Counted from the stretch's first letter, positions 45,128 through 54,678 are shown. The stretch: DNA of 64,000 nt from Galbibacter sp038433465 (GCF_038433465.1 NZ_JAESVF010000008.1:62001-126000), one strand, 5' to 3'. Notes: generated from the letters alone by a model not told the origin. Numbers and translations: made by a program.

Positions 45128-46426
45128 TTACTCAAGTTTCAGCATTTCTAGTTTTCTTTTTAAAAGCATCTGAACATACTTTTGCATTTGTGCTTTATCA
45201 ATTTGAGCACTTTCAAGATAAGCTTGGTTGTAAGCTTTTTCGGCTCCGTCTAAGTCGCCTAATTTTTTATTTACATCACCTAAAAGCGCAATAATGTTTA
45301 TACGATCGATTGTTGGAATATCGTTGGTGTTAAGCGATTTTACAATCCAATCTTTCGCAACTTCATTTTGCTCTTTAGTAACTTTATTTCCAGCTTCAGC
45401 ATACATTACTTGCGCAGCTCTAGCTAAACTCATTGGAGAAATTGTTTCTCCTTGAAGCTCAAAATAGTTGTTCTTTAAGGCAATATAGCTATCAACATTT
45501 TTCTCTTTGTAAAGTGCGTAAAGCGCGTCGCAATTTGCTTTTTGTAATTCGTATTGATCTGCATCGCTTTCAATTACATCATATGCAGGTTTCATGTCGC
45601 CTTTTATACGCTCCAATGCTGTTTCATACGATTTGTCTCCATCTTTAGCTAAAGACTCTAGATATTCTGTATTGTGCTGAATAACATAAAATGCTGCAGG
45701 CGGTCCAACTTCTTTGATGTATCCGTCCATATGGGCAATCATGTATTCCATAATTTCATCGTCTTTTCCTTCTGGACGGTGAAACTTTTTGATAATTACA
45801 TAATCTTCTTTGTTGACTAGCGCATCTCCTTTGTCGATTTTTTGTTCGATATAATCGTCAAAGATTTTTTCAACTCTTACAATCCATTTTTTCTTATTCA
45901 TCCCTTCCTGAAGCGTAACAAAAGCAGGTGCTTTGTTAAGCAGCTCTTCCATGATTTCTAAGTCGTCTGAGTTTTTCTGATATTCAGTATAAATCTCTTC
46001 AAAACTTCTAACATCTCCAGTAACGGTTTGTCCCATTTGCATCAAGTTTTCGATATCTAAAGAACCACTTACACGCGCTAAAGCATTTTCGCTACCATCA
46101 ACAAACATTAATGTTGGCATTGATACAATTTGATTTTCTCTTACCAATTGCGTGTTGATTTCTTCTTCGACATCTACTTTTACTGAAACAAAATTTTCAT
46201 TGAAAAATGCTCCTAGTTTTTCGTCTACATACACGTTTTTGTCCATCATTTTACATGGTCCACACCAATCGGCATAGTAATCGATAAATAACGGAACGTT
46301 TCTCTTTTGAGCTTCTGCTAAGGCTTCTTTATAAGTACCTTCGAAAAAGTTGATTCCTTGTGCTTGCACATTACTATTGGTAATGAAAGCAACTAGGAGG
46401 ATGATAATTGATTTGTAAATATTCAT
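45128..46426 (-). CDS. Secreted thioredoxin-fold protein with helical C-terminus (cluster II)
   Basis: 432-residue protein with a signal peptide ending near VQAQ and a thioredoxin domain at about 25-140 holding DYYADWCGPCKM (Cys55, Cys58) and cis-proline in IVSMPTLMFVDG. The remaining 290 residues are alpha-helical, ending in TPR-like repeats (ALLGDVNKKLGDLDGAEKAY). It probably reduces or isomerises thiols in the periplasm. It is the last gene of cluster II, 44 bases after a lipoprotein gene. Cluster I also ends with a thioredoxin-fold protein, of a different type. Confidence 0.82.
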   Translation of the reverse strand: MNIYKSIIILLVAFITNSNVQAQGINFFEGTYKEALAEAQKRNVPLFIDYYADWCGPCKMMDKNVYVDEKLGAFFNENFVSVKVDVEEEINTQLVRENQIVSMPTLMFVDGSENALARVSGSLDIENLMQMGQTVTGDVRSFEEIYTEYQKNSDDLEIMEELLNKAPAFVTLQEGMNKKKWIVRVEKIFDDYIEQKIDKGDALVNKEDYVIIKKFHRPEGKDDEIMEYMIAHMDGYIKEVGPPAAFYVIQHNTEYLESLAKDGDKSYETALERIKGDMKPAYDVIESDADQYELQKANCDALYALYKEKNVDSYIALKNNYFELQGETISPMSLARAAQVMYAEAGNKVTKEQNEVAKDWIVKSLNTNDIPTIDRINIIALLGDVNKKLGDLDGAEKAYNQAYLESAQIDKAQMQKYVQMLLKRKLEMLKLE

Positions 46427-46470
46427 TGCTTCTTGTGTTTTCTGTTTTTAATTTTTTCTGCTGAAGTTAT

Positions 46471-46905
46471 TTATTCAACAGTAATTATAAGAGCATCTTC
46501 TACAACTCCGTAGTGATCTCCTGCATTGTGAATTCCAATACTTACGATGTAATTTCCGGGTGTAGTTTCAGAAAATAGCGGATACACTACTTGACCTAAA
46601 CCTTGAATGCTTACATTTTCTTGAAAATAGTTTACTGAGGCCGCATCCACATCGTCTGAGCGTACACTTGCAATACTAAATACAAGTGGCTGAGTTCCTA
46701 AAACGCCACTTATTTTTTGAGAAACCCATGGCGATTCGTTTTCAATTCTCAACGCGTCTTCTCTTGGGTCTGGCTCCAATCTAACAGTCATAGTATTTGG
46801 TAAGTATTCTGCGTTTTCGATATCTAGAAAACCAACTTCTTTGTCACAACTAAAAGTTATTGCACTTAATAGGGCGAGTGTAAGGTATATGATAGATTTT
46901 TTCAT
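46471..46905 (-). CDS. Lipoprotein of unknown function (cluster II)
   Basis: 144-residue lipoprotein (lipobox TFSC) predicted to be all-beta, with strands such as GNYIVSIGIHNAG near the end. I do not recognise a family. It is 6 bases after the fasciclin gene and 44 before the thioredoxin-like gene, inside the SusC/D operon, so a surface accessory role parallel to the DUF4843 and PKD-like proteins of cluster I is plausible. Confidence 0.7.
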   Translation of the reverse strand: MKKSIIYLTLALLSAITFSCDKEVGFLDIENAEYLPNTMTVRLEPDPREDALRIENESPWVSQKISGVLGTQPLVFSIASVRSDDVDAASVNYFQENVSIQGLGQVVYPLFSETTPGNYIVSIGIHNAGDHYGVVEDALIITVE

Positions 46906-46911
46906 GGTAAT

Positions 46912-47511
46912 TTATAGTTTGTCAATTAGGTAATCGTAGTGCATAGAGTGTACTACGCCATTAGAAGGTTGAATGTCGGCAGAGGCTATTTGTGCATCTC
47001 TGATGGTAGTTCCGTCAGCAGAATTAAATTTAACATACACCGGACCAACTCCGTAAACAGGGTCAATTTCTTCTTCTGTAAATAATTGAATTTCGGCAGC
47101 TCCGATAGAAGTAATGAAAATTCCGCCGTCTTGTCTTGAAGGAATTTCATCACGAAGTAATACATCTGTAAACACGTGGTTCAGTAAGATTTCTTTGCAT
47201 ACCTCAGGGTCGGTTTCTGCAATGGTTTCTAGATTCTGACTGTACAACCAACGTCTAATAGAATGCGAAGTGATTCCCATAAACATAATTTTATCGTAGT
47301 TGGCATCTTCTCCGTTGAATAAAGGAGTTAAACCAGCATGGTCTATCATTTCTACAGTAAGCTCCCAGTTATAATCATCTGTGAGTAAGTATTCGTAGAT
47401 GGTTTTATCTGGTAAAACGCCATCGGCTACACCACTGTCGATAGTGTTGTCTTTAGTACAACTTATAAAACAGGCTGTGATAGTGATGAATAAAAGTGCT
47501 ATTTTTTTCAT
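46912..47511 (-). CDS. Fasciclin-like domain lipoprotein (cluster II)
   Basis: 199-residue lipoprotein (lipobox FISC) with one fasciclin-like (FAS1) domain. The signs are KTIYEYLLTDDYNWELTVEM near the start, HSIRRWLYSQNLET in the middle and the terminal VVHSMHYDYLIDKL, which matches the closing strand and helix of FAS1. Such domains often bind proteins or glycans at the cell surface. The gene is 19 bases from susD in the cluster II operon. Confidence 0.75.
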   Translation of the reverse strand: MKKIALLFITITACFISCTKDNTIDSGVADGVLPDKTIYEYLLTDDYNWELTVEMIDHAGLTPLFNGEDANYDKIMFMGITSHSIRRWLYSQNLETIAETDPEVCKEILLNHVFTDVLLRDEIPSRQDGGIFITSIGAAEIQLFTEEEIDPVYGVGPVYVKFNSADGTTIRDAQIASADIQPSNGVVHSMHYDYLIDKL

Positions 47512-47530
47512 TTAAATACTTTTTAAATAA

Positions 47531-49090
47531 TTAATCTACTCTGTTCCAGTAGATGTTTTGTTTTAATAAGGTGTTGTTTGTAAAGGCTGCTTCTCCGATA
47601 TAAAGGTATAAGGCGCCGTCTTGAATGTCTTGGTCTGTTAATTGTGCAAAAGCAGGTGTAAACTCGGTATCGAAATAATGATTTCTAACAACGTCGTAAT
47701 ACCTTCCGTTTTCCATAATTAACTCTTTTTCTCTTTCTTTAAAGATAGCATACTGTAAATCGGTATCTTCTGCAGTTGGGTACAAATCGGCTTTTGCTCT
47801 TGAGCGGATTGTATTTAAATCGGCTACGGCAGCAGCATCGTTACCAATTTTTGCGTAGCATTCAGCTCTTAATAAATAAATACCTGCAAGTCTGATATAA
47901 ATGTTGTTGCTGTTGAGTCCTGTCATACTTGTACGCCCAGTAGCTTGACTAACAACTCTAAAAACACCTTCTTTTACTTTATACGGAAAAGCAAAAGGAT
48001 GTCCTGCGGCAGCAAGCGAATCAACTTTATAGAAGTAATTATCTTTTCTTTCGTCGTTATTTTGATAATATTCTTGAATGGTAGAAGCATTAAATTTTAA
48101 TGCGATTCTTGCAGTTTCGATGTACGAATTACTGTCGTTGGTATCTACAGGCCATGTAACATAACGTTCCATAATGGTAGAAGCATAACCTCCAGAATTA
48201 TCAGTTAAATAAAAGTTTTGAACTTCTAAGATACTTTCTCTAGCGATAGGTCTAGAAGAAGGTTCCCAAGTGCTAAAGGTTTCAGATAGCATTGTTGGAA
48301 TATCTGTTGCTAAACCATATTCTCCTGCATCTTCTCCTGAGATTAATTTTGTAGCCCATTCGATAGATTTGTTGTAAGAAGTAGCAGGCATTACTGTCGT
48401 CCAGTTGTAAAGTTCTGCCATACTTCCTTGCCAAGCGTACATATGTGCTAATAAACCAGCCGCTGCACCTCTGCTTCCGTATTGTTTAGAAAGTAGTGGT
48501 TCGCCTTCGTCGTCTATCATTTCACCATAACGCCCTAGTAAAGTGTAAGCACTTTCCATGTTCGTAATAGCTTCTGCAATAACTTCGTAATCGGTGCTGT
48601 TTCCGTAGGCATTAAAGTTGTTGGTGCCAGTAGTAATGATGGCATTTCCCCAAATTCGCCCAAGTTCGAAATACATCCAACCTTTAAAGAAACGCGCTTG
48701 CCCAGTGTAAAAATCTATTCGCTCTTGAGAAATATTTCCTTCAGCTTGGTCGATGTTTTCTAACACTAGGTTGCAAAGGTAAATTACATCGTAATACTCG
48801 GCCCATTTGCTGTATAAAGAGCCTTTTACAGTAGCAGGAACTAAATCTCTTAAGTTTGCCAAACCAGAGTTGTCGCATTGATCGGCAGCAGCTCCCATTG
48901 CTTGATGTGGATCTTCACCAATTAAACGTTGCACTTCTCCTTGAATGGTGATTAAAAACCCCATTAATTCATCGTCGTCGTCAAAAGCATTGGTGATCGA
49001 TTGTCTGTCTTCTGGCTTGATGTCGAGTGCATCTGCACAAGAACTCAATACGGTTACTAAAAGTAGTAAAGGAATTAAAATTCGCTTCAT
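47531..49090 (-). CDS. SusD/RagB-family surface lipoprotein (cluster II)
   Basis: 519-residue SusD homologue with lipobox LSSC. It has the LDIKPEDRQS start, the helical region GQARFFKGWMYFELGRIWGN and the C-terminal pattern YLLRAECYAKIGNDAAAV and FKEREKELIMENGRYYD. It forms the ligand-capturing lid over the SusC encoded 65 bases upstream. The ligand is unknown. Confidence 0.92.
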   Translation of the reverse strand: MKRILIPLLLLVTVLSSCADALDIKPEDRQSITNAFDDDDELMGFLITIQGEVQRLIGEDPHQAMGAAADQCDNSGLANLRDLVPATVKGSLYSKWAEYYDVIYLCNLVLENIDQAEGNISQERIDFYTGQARFFKGWMYFELGRIWGNAIITTGTNNFNAYGNSTDYEVIAEAITNMESAYTLLGRYGEMIDDEGEPLLSKQYGSRGAAAGLLAHMYAWQGSMAELYNWTTVMPATSYNKSIEWATKLISGEDAGEYGLATDIPTMLSETFSTWEPSSRPIARESILEVQNFYLTDNSGGYASTIMERYVTWPVDTNDSNSYIETARIALKFNASTIQEYYQNNDERKDNYFYKVDSLAAAGHPFAFPYKVKEGVFRVVSQATGRTSMTGLNSNNIYIRLAGIYLLRAECYAKIGNDAAAVADLNTIRSRAKADLYPTAEDTDLQYAIFKEREKELIMENGRYYDVVRNHYFDTEFTPAFAQLTDQDIQDGALYLYIGEAAFTNNTLLKQNIYWNRVD

Positions 49091-49155
49091 TGTTTTGTAT
49101 GTTATATGTTATATCATCGAGTAGCATGAGGGATTGCTACCCGATGATTTTTTTG

Positions 49156-52100
49156 CTATAAGTTTAATGAACATCCTAAGGTGAATACTCGTGGAAGTGG
49201 ATAATTATCTAGAGTATCTACTCCTGTGTAATTAACTGCTTCTGGATCTAAACCTGAGTAATTTGTAATTAAGAATAAGTTTTCAGCAGTGAAGAATATT
49301 CTAGCCGACTCCATTCCTATTTTTTCCATCCATTCTTTATTGAAAGTGTAAGAGATATTTAATTTTTTCAGTCTTAAATAATTTACATCTTCAATATTTG
49401 TGTCAACCATAGGATCCGATTGCGGAGTGTACCCAAGGTTTGCCGATGGGAAAAATGGGTTGTAACCATCTCCAGCAGCTGCATATCCTTCTTCAGACCA
49501 AAAATCTACATCGTCCATATCGAAGTACAAACGAGTTGTAGTAGGCTCTCTACCGTTTGTATACGACGCGTATGGTACCGCATTTATGATAGATTTAGAA
49601 AGTGTGTAGGTAAACAATACATTTAAGCTGAAGTTTTTCCAACTTACTTCGTTGGTGAAACCACCACTAGCTTTTGGAATTGGACTTCCTTTGAAAACTT
49701 TGTCTAGGTCGTTAATTCTTCCGTCGCCATTAAGGTCTTTGATTTTTTTCATCCCTATTTGAGCAGGGTGGAAGTTGTCTGACTGTCCTTGTGTAGTTAC
49801 AGAACCATTAACATTGTAATAGTTTTCAAGATCTTCTTCGGTTTCGATATAACCATCTTGAACGTAAACATTAAAGCCGAATAAAGGTCTTCCTAGAACA
49901 AAATTATCTACATCTTTACCGTTAAAACTTTCTTCAAATCTGTTGAAGTTTCTAGCGATGTTAAAACTAGTTTTCCATTTAACTTCAGTATCTCTTAAAA
50001 TGTCTACTTGTAAAGCCATTTCTATACCAGTATTTGATGTAGAAAACGTATTTCTCCAAGTTGAAGATTCGTAGTAAACATCTCCAGGAAGTGGTGCATT
50101 GTAAATTTGATCTTTGTTGTATTTATAGTACCAATCGGTTACCATTTTTACGCGGTGCTCAAACAGGTTCAAGTCAAGTCCAAGACTGTATTGTTGCGAC
50201 TCTTCCCAAGCTAAATTGTTGTACGAAACTTGATCTGGCGCTAGTCCTGGAGTTCCTAAAAAGTAAGGTGAGTTCTTATCGGAAACTGTACCGTGTGCTA
50301 AATAAGGGTTTTGGAATTGTACTCCTGTTACCCCCCAAGAAGCTCTAAGTTTTCCAGAACTTAACCACCAAAGATTTTCCATGAATTTTTCACTGGCAAA
50401 GTTCCATCCTGCTGCTACCGATGGGAATGTTCCCCATCTTTTTCCTTCTCCAAAAGTACTCGACCCGTCGGCTCTTAGCGTTGCTTCAATTAAATATTTT
50501 TTATCGAAGTTGTAAGCAACTCTTCCGAAGTAACTCAATAAAACTGATTCATTGTAACTCGATGAGAAATTACGAGTAACAATTTGGTTTCCGTTTTGAT
50601 CGATTACAATAGCAGTTTCTGGAATTTCAGGGACGTAGTGAATGTCGTCACTCGGCATTCCGCTACCGTAACCCCAATTTCTGTTGTTTGTTCTGCTTGT
50701 ATAACCTTGACCTGCCAATAGTTCTAAATTGTGAACATTATTGAAGGTGTTGGTATAATTTAAAGTGTTTTCCCAGTTGGTAACAATCGATAAATTATTG
50801 GTTGCTTCTGAACTTGAAAGTCCGAATCTGTCATCTAGATAAGAAGGAACAAATACATTGCTAGTCACTAAAGAAATATCTACAGATGGTGTAGAATTAA
50901 AACTGAAGTTTTTAGCAAAAGTCCAATTTAGTCGAAGACCAGAACGCAATCTGTACGTATCATTCTTTTGTTCGGTAGCTGCAATTCTGTTGGCTTGTTC
51001 TAAAGCTATCGGGTTATTGAAAGAATACAAAGACGAACTCGAAACTGGCGATCCAACCATAAAAGCCGATCCGTTGTTGCTGTTAGAACCCAATCCTCTG
51101 TTGGTGTATGCAAAGTAATTGGTTGAGGTAATTGTTATGTTTTTGCGTGGTTTAATATCCATATTTGCCGTAATGTTGTAACGGTTAAATGCGGTTCCTG
51201 GCATGATACCTTCTTCGTTATAATGACCTAAAGCAAGGTTGTATTTAAACAATTCTGTTCCTCCGTTAACTTGTAAGTTTACGTTGAGAGTTTTTCCTGT
51301 TTGGAAATAGTAATCCCACCAGTTAGAGTTGTTGTTGTAATATGTATTTAAACTATCTTGAATTTCTGGTTTGTAAGCACCGACGTTAACTCCGTTACCC
51401 CAAAACCAATCGTAAACTCCTTGTGTTCCCCAAGATTCTTTGTAAGATTCTGGTACAACATAGGTACGAGAAGCAGGGTCGTAATAAGCCGTAGTAGCTC
51501 CTTTTGCAAACTGAAGTGCAAATTGTCTTTCGGCATTTCCTAACGTTTGAACAGGAGTTTTTGGAAGCACGCTGTAACCTCTAGAAACATTAGCTGTGAT
51601 TTGTGCTTTACCTGTTTTTCCTTTTTTGGTTGTGATTAATACGACTCCGTTATTTGCTCTCGAACCATATAAGGCAGCTGCAGAAGCATCTTTTAAAACC
51701 TCCATAGATTCGATAGTTGCAGGATCAATATCAGCAAGACCACTTACACCCATAGCTGTATTTGTTTCAGAAATAATAGGAATTCCGTCAACTACATATA
51801 AAGGAGAACCATCGTTTATTAATTGTCCATCTGGACCTGTAACCATTAAAGAGTTTTGCCCTCTAATATTTACAATTGTTCCTGTACCTCCTGGTGATCC
51901 AGATTGGTTGGTAACAAAAACTCCGGCCATTTGTCCTTGCATAAGGTTTTCAAGATTTGCTGCAGGCATATCTTTTATCGCTTCTGCCTTTACTTTAGAT
52001 ACCGAGTTGATAAGTTCTTTTTCTCCTCTTTCTCCGTAGGCAACTATAGTAACTTCTTCTAAAGAGTTTACATCTTCTTCTAAAATAACTGTTAGGTTGG

Positions 52101-52686
52101 TGTTCTCTCCAATAGCTATCTCGGATTTTTTATACCCCAAAAACGTTACTTCGATGGTAGGAGTTTGTCCTGGTTTTACAGGAACATCAATTTCAAACCT
52201 ACCTTCGAGGTTTGTAGATACTCCAATCATGGTGCCTTTTACCATAATAGTAGCTCCAGGAAGTGTTTCTCCATTGTTGTTTTGAACAACCCCAGTTACG
52301 TTTAAAAACTCTTGTCGCGTTTTTTTAACAGGAACAATTAAGTACAATTGTTCGTTTTGAGGTTCAAGGGCGTAACCATCTCCAATGAGTTGCGCTACTG
52401 CATCGAGTAGTTCTACATTGTCAAAATTTGCCACTACAATTCTGTCTAAATCTAGCGTATTGTTGCTATAGAAGAATTCTACATTTGATTGTTCTCTGAT
52501 TTCTTTTAATGCTTCGTGAAGTGTTACTTCGCCCATTTTCAGGTTGATTTTTTGAGCAAAAGCAAAAGCTGATACATTTAGAAATAGTAAGAACATTAAG
52601 AGCGATCGCTTCATAATCCATGCAATTTCACGTTCATACCGCCTGAGGAAACGCATTGCGTATCCTTCCGATAGGTTTTTTTTCAT
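49156..52686 (-). CDS. STN-domain SusC/RagA TonB-dependent transporter (cluster II)
   Basis: This 1176-residue transporter has a 24-residue extension before the signal sequence (MKKNLSEGYAMRFLRRYERE), an STN domain (about 47-120, KINLKMGEVTLHEALKEI), a carboxypeptidase-regulatory-like domain (about 130-210), a TonB-box-like EEVTIVAYG, a plug with SGSPGGTGTIVNIRGQNSL and PLYVVDGIPI, and a SusC barrel ending in CSLNL. The STN domain links it to the FecR at 52782. The pre-signal extension and the WIMKRSL segment match those of the cluster I SusC. Confidence 0.93.
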   Translation of the reverse strand: MKKNLSEGYAMRFLRRYEREIAWIMKRSLLMFLLFLNVSAFAFAQKINLKMGEVTLHEALKEIREQSNVEFFYSNNTLDLDRIVVANFDNVELLDAVAQLIGDGYALEPQNEQLYLIVPVKKTRQEFLNVTGVVQNNNGETLPGATIMVKGTMIGVSTNLEGRFEIDVPVKPGQTPTIEVTFLGYKKSEIAIGENTNLTVILEEDVNSLEEVTIVAYGERGEKELINSVSKVKAEAIKDMPAANLENLMQGQMAGVFVTNQSGSPGGTGTIVNIRGQNSLMVTGPDGQLINDGSPLYVVDGIPIISETNTAMGVSGLADIDPATIESMEVLKDASAAALYGSRANNGVVLITTKKGKTGKAQITANVSRGYSVLPKTPVQTLGNAERQFALQFAKGATTAYYDPASRTYVVPESYKESWGTQGVYDWFWGNGVNVGAYKPEIQDSLNTYYNNNSNWWDYYFQTGKTLNVNLQVNGGTELFKYNLALGHYNEEGIMPGTAFNRYNITANMDIKPRKNITITSTNYFAYTNRGLGSNSNNGSAFMVGSPVSSSSLYSFNNPIALEQANRIAATEQKNDTYRLRSGLRLNWTFAKNFSFNSTPSVDISLVTSNVFVPSYLDDRFGLSSSEATNNLSIVTNWENTLNYTNTFNNVHNLELLAGQGYTSRTNNRNWGYGSGMPSDDIHYVPEIPETAIVIDQNGNQIVTRNFSSSYNESVLLSYFGRVAYNFDKKYLIEATLRADGSSTFGEGKRWGTFPSVAAGWNFASEKFMENLWWLSSGKLRASWGVTGVQFQNPYLAHGTVSDKNSPYFLGTPGLAPDQVSYNNLAWEESQQYSLGLDLNLFEHRVKMVTDWYYKYNKDQIYNAPLPGDVYYESSTWRNTFSTSNTGIEMALQVDILRDTEVKWKTSFNIARNFNRFEESFNGKDVDNFVLGRPLFGFNVYVQDGYIETEEDLENYYNVNGSVTTQGQSDNFHPAQIGMKKIKDLNGDGRINDLDKVFKGSPIPKASGGFTNEVSWKNFSLNVLFTYTLSKSIINAVPYASYTNGREPTTTRLYFDMDDVDFWSEEGYAAAGDGYNPFFPSANLGYTPQSDPMVDTNIEDVNYLRLKKLNISYTFNKEWMEKIGMESARIFFTAENLFLITNYSGLDPEAVNYTGVDTLDNYPLPRVFTLGCSLNL

Positions 52687-52735
52687 ACATTTACGTAATT
52701 ATAGTTGTTAATTGATAGTTTAGTTAACAGCCCTT

Positions 52736-52771
52736 AAAACCGGATAGCACGGCCAAATACTATCCGGTTTT
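52736..52771 (-). promoter_or_regulatory. GC-rich hairpin between fecR and susC (cluster II)
   Basis: AAAACCGGATAG pairs perfectly with CTATCCGGTTTT across a 12-base loop, located in the 95-base gap between fecR and susC. On the minus strand a short T run follows, so it can act as a partial terminator or attenuator. A weaker hairpin holds the same place in cluster I. Confidence 0.6.
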
Positions 52772-52781
52772 TCTCTGTTAT

Positions 52782-53978
52782 TTATTTTGATATTTTTATT
52801 TTATAGGTTTCGTTTATTTCTTCAACTTGATATGCTATTCCAGAGGTCTTCCGGATCATTTCTAATAAATCTTTAATTGGTGCATCTTTTTTAAATACAC
52901 CTGTAAATAAAATATTGTCGATTGCTTTTTCATCTTCAAAGGCTACATCAAAACCATACCATCTACCTATTTTCTTTAAGATGACAGGAAGCTTTTCGTT
53001 ATCGAAATAGAATATTCCATCTTTCCACGAACTGTAATTTCTAACATCAACTTTGCTTACAAATACTTTTTTGTTGCTGTCAAACTTTAAGTATCCTCTG
53101 GTACCTGGTGTTAAAATAACTGCTTCGGTTTCTTCCGAAGAAAGTTCTATTTTTCCTTCCACAAGTGTAGAAGAGAAGTAATTGTCTTGTTTGTATGCGC
53201 TTACGTTAAACGATGTTCCGAGTACCGTTACGTTTTGATGTTGTGTTTTTACAACAAACTTTCCTTTGTTTTTTACCACATCAAAATATGCTTCTCCCTC
53301 TAGTTTTACAGTTCGAGTATCTTCAGTAAAAATTTCAGGATAGGTAAGTGTAGAGTTGGAGTTCAGCCAAACTTTAGAACCATCTGGAAGAACAATGTTG
53401 TAAATCCCTCCCGTTGGTACAATAAGCGTATTGTAACTTATTTCGGCGCTCGACTCACTTGTTGTAGCAGTATAATCTAGAGTATTATTTTTATTACTGA
53501 TTTTTGCTGAAGTTGCATTAATGGTTTCATTTTGATGTGCAGTTAAATCAACAACTTCTCCATTTCCTAAAATAAGTGTTGCTTTGTGGTATCCAGGTGT
53601 GATTTTTACCAAGTTTTCTTCAGTAATAACCTCTTCAGATTTATAATTCTTAAACACAAAAGTACCCGCCAATAAGGCTACAATTATAACCGCAGCATAC
53701 TTGTACACTTGAAAAAGTGCTTTCTTTTTACGTTGCTGTTTGTTGGCAGCAATTGTTTTTAGAACTCTGTTATATGCAGCTTCTTTATTAATACTCTTAT
53801 ATAGTTTTTCCTTAGCATCTAGGTTGCTAGGGTTGATTATTTTTTTGTAGAGTTTATTGTTGTTTCCATTGTTTAACCACTCAGAAAATGTTTCTTTTTC
53901 TTCGGAAGTTAAATTCCCTAAAATGGATTTAACAATTAACCGTACAACAGCGTTTTTCGACAGTTGATTTTTGTTCAT
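52782..53978 (-). CDS. FecR-family anti-sigma factor (cluster II)
   Basis: 398-residue anti-sigma factor. The cytoplasmic part (about 1-90) contains NLTSEEKETFSEWLNNG; a membrane helix follows (about 92-108, YAAVIIVALLAGTFVF); then the FecR domain (VPTGGIYNIVLPDGSKVWLN, KLEGEAYFDVV) and the DUF4974-like end (FYFDNEKLPVILKKIGRWYG). It is similar along its length to the cluster I FecR. It is expected to control the sigma factor at 54068 in response to the STN-SusC. Confidence 0.9.
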   Translation of the reverse strand: MNKNQLSKNAVVRLIVKSILGNLTSEEKETFSEWLNNGNNNKLYKKIINPSNLDAKEKLYKSINKEAAYNRVLKTIAANKQQRKKKALFQVYKYAAVIIVALLAGTFVFKNYKSEEVITEENLVKITPGYHKATLILGNGEVVDLTAHQNETINATSAKISNKNNTLDYTATTSESSAEISYNTLIVPTGGIYNIVLPDGSKVWLNSNSTLTYPEIFTEDTRTVKLEGEAYFDVVKNKGKFVVKTQHQNVTVLGTSFNVSAYKQDNYFSSTLVEGKIELSSEETEAVILTPGTRGYLKFDSNKKVFVSKVDVRNYSSWKDGIFYFDNEKLPVILKKIGRWYGFDVAFEDEKAIDNILFTGVFKKDAPIKDLLEMIRKTSGIAYQVEEINETYKIKISK

Positions 53979-54025
53979 TGTTTTTTAAGCTAGCTTTGGT
54001 TGCTACCGATAATTTAACGGTTAGC

Positions 54026-54063
54026 GTTATATAGAGTGAAAAATTGATGAAATGGGTGGAAAA
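54026..54063 (-). promoter_or_regulatory. Conserved motif ahead of fecR (cluster II)
   Basis: Read on the minus strand: TTTTCCACCCATTT, then ACTC, then TATATAAC, ending 47 bases before the fecR ATG. It begins 5 bases past the sigma-gene stop. Matches the cluster I element at 5077-5119 in sequence, order and distance. Confidence 0.45.
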
Positions 54064-54067
54064 GATT

Positions 54068-54628
54068 TTAAAAAAATAATAATTTTAACAAAAACAGTAA
54101 ATAAACAGCAAGAATAGACTGCCCTTTTAATTTCTCTTTGATGAGTTCTAAAGCTCTGGCTCTTTGCGATTTAACTGTGTTTACAGAAATGTTTAAGTCC
54201 TCCGCAATGTCTTTGTATTTTATTCCTTCTAAGCAAGATAATTTAAAAACTACTTTGCATTTTTCTGGTAACGAGTCGATTGCGTTGAGTAATATTGCAT
54301 GTACATCTTCCTCAATTGTAAACTCATCCGATTGGCTAAATTGTTCGTAAGGTTGCGCATCCAATGACACTGTTTTATCAACCTGTTTTAAATGTGCAAA
54401 AGCTTTGTTTTTAACCATAGTGTATAAATACGATTTAATGTCTTTTACTTGAGACATTCGCTCCTTACGTTCCCATAAATACACCATACATTCTTCCACA
54501 ATTTCTTCCGCAGTGTTTTTGTCCTCCACATATCGTAGACAGAAGGAAAGCAGACTCGGATAATAATCGTGAAATAATTTCTTGAAGGAGTCGGGGGTGA
54601 TAATCGTATTTGTAGCAGTTTTGTTAAT
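54068..54628 (-). CDS. FecI-like ECF RNA polymerase sigma factor (cluster II), probable ATT start
   Basis: Region 2 (FKKLFHDYYPSLLSFCLRYV through MVYLWERKE) and region 4 (LPEKCKVVFKLSCLEGIKYK and NISVNTVKSQRARALEL) identify an ECF sigma factor. The first ATG/GTG/TTG in the frame is GTG at 54529, in the middle of region 2. ATT at 54628 reads I-NKTATNTIITPDSFKK and gives 186 residues, normal for this family. A TANNTTTG box ends 42 bases before that ATT, consistent with a short leader. It forms a triad with the FecR and STN-SusC that follow. Confidence 0.8.
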   Translation of the reverse strand: MNKTATNTIITPDSFKKLFHDYYPSLLSFCLRYVEDKNTAEEIVEECMVYLWERKERMSQVKDIKSYLYTMVKNKAFAHLKQVDKTVSLDAQPYEQFSQSDEFTIEEDVHAILLNAIDSLPEKCKVVFKLSCLEGIKYKDIAEDLNISVNTVKSQRARALELIKEKLKGQSILAVYLLFLLKLLFF

Positions 54629-54670
54629 TCGTGCGTAAACTTATAGTTATTATTTAGTTAAAAGGGTAGA

Positions 54671-54678
54671 CAAAGTTA
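54671..54678 (-). promoter_or_regulatory. TANNTTTG -7 box for the cluster II sigma gene
   Basis: TAACTTTG on the minus strand matches the Bacteroidota -7 consensus and predicts a transcript start about 35 bases before ATT 54628. No clear -33 TTTG was found. Confidence 0.5.
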
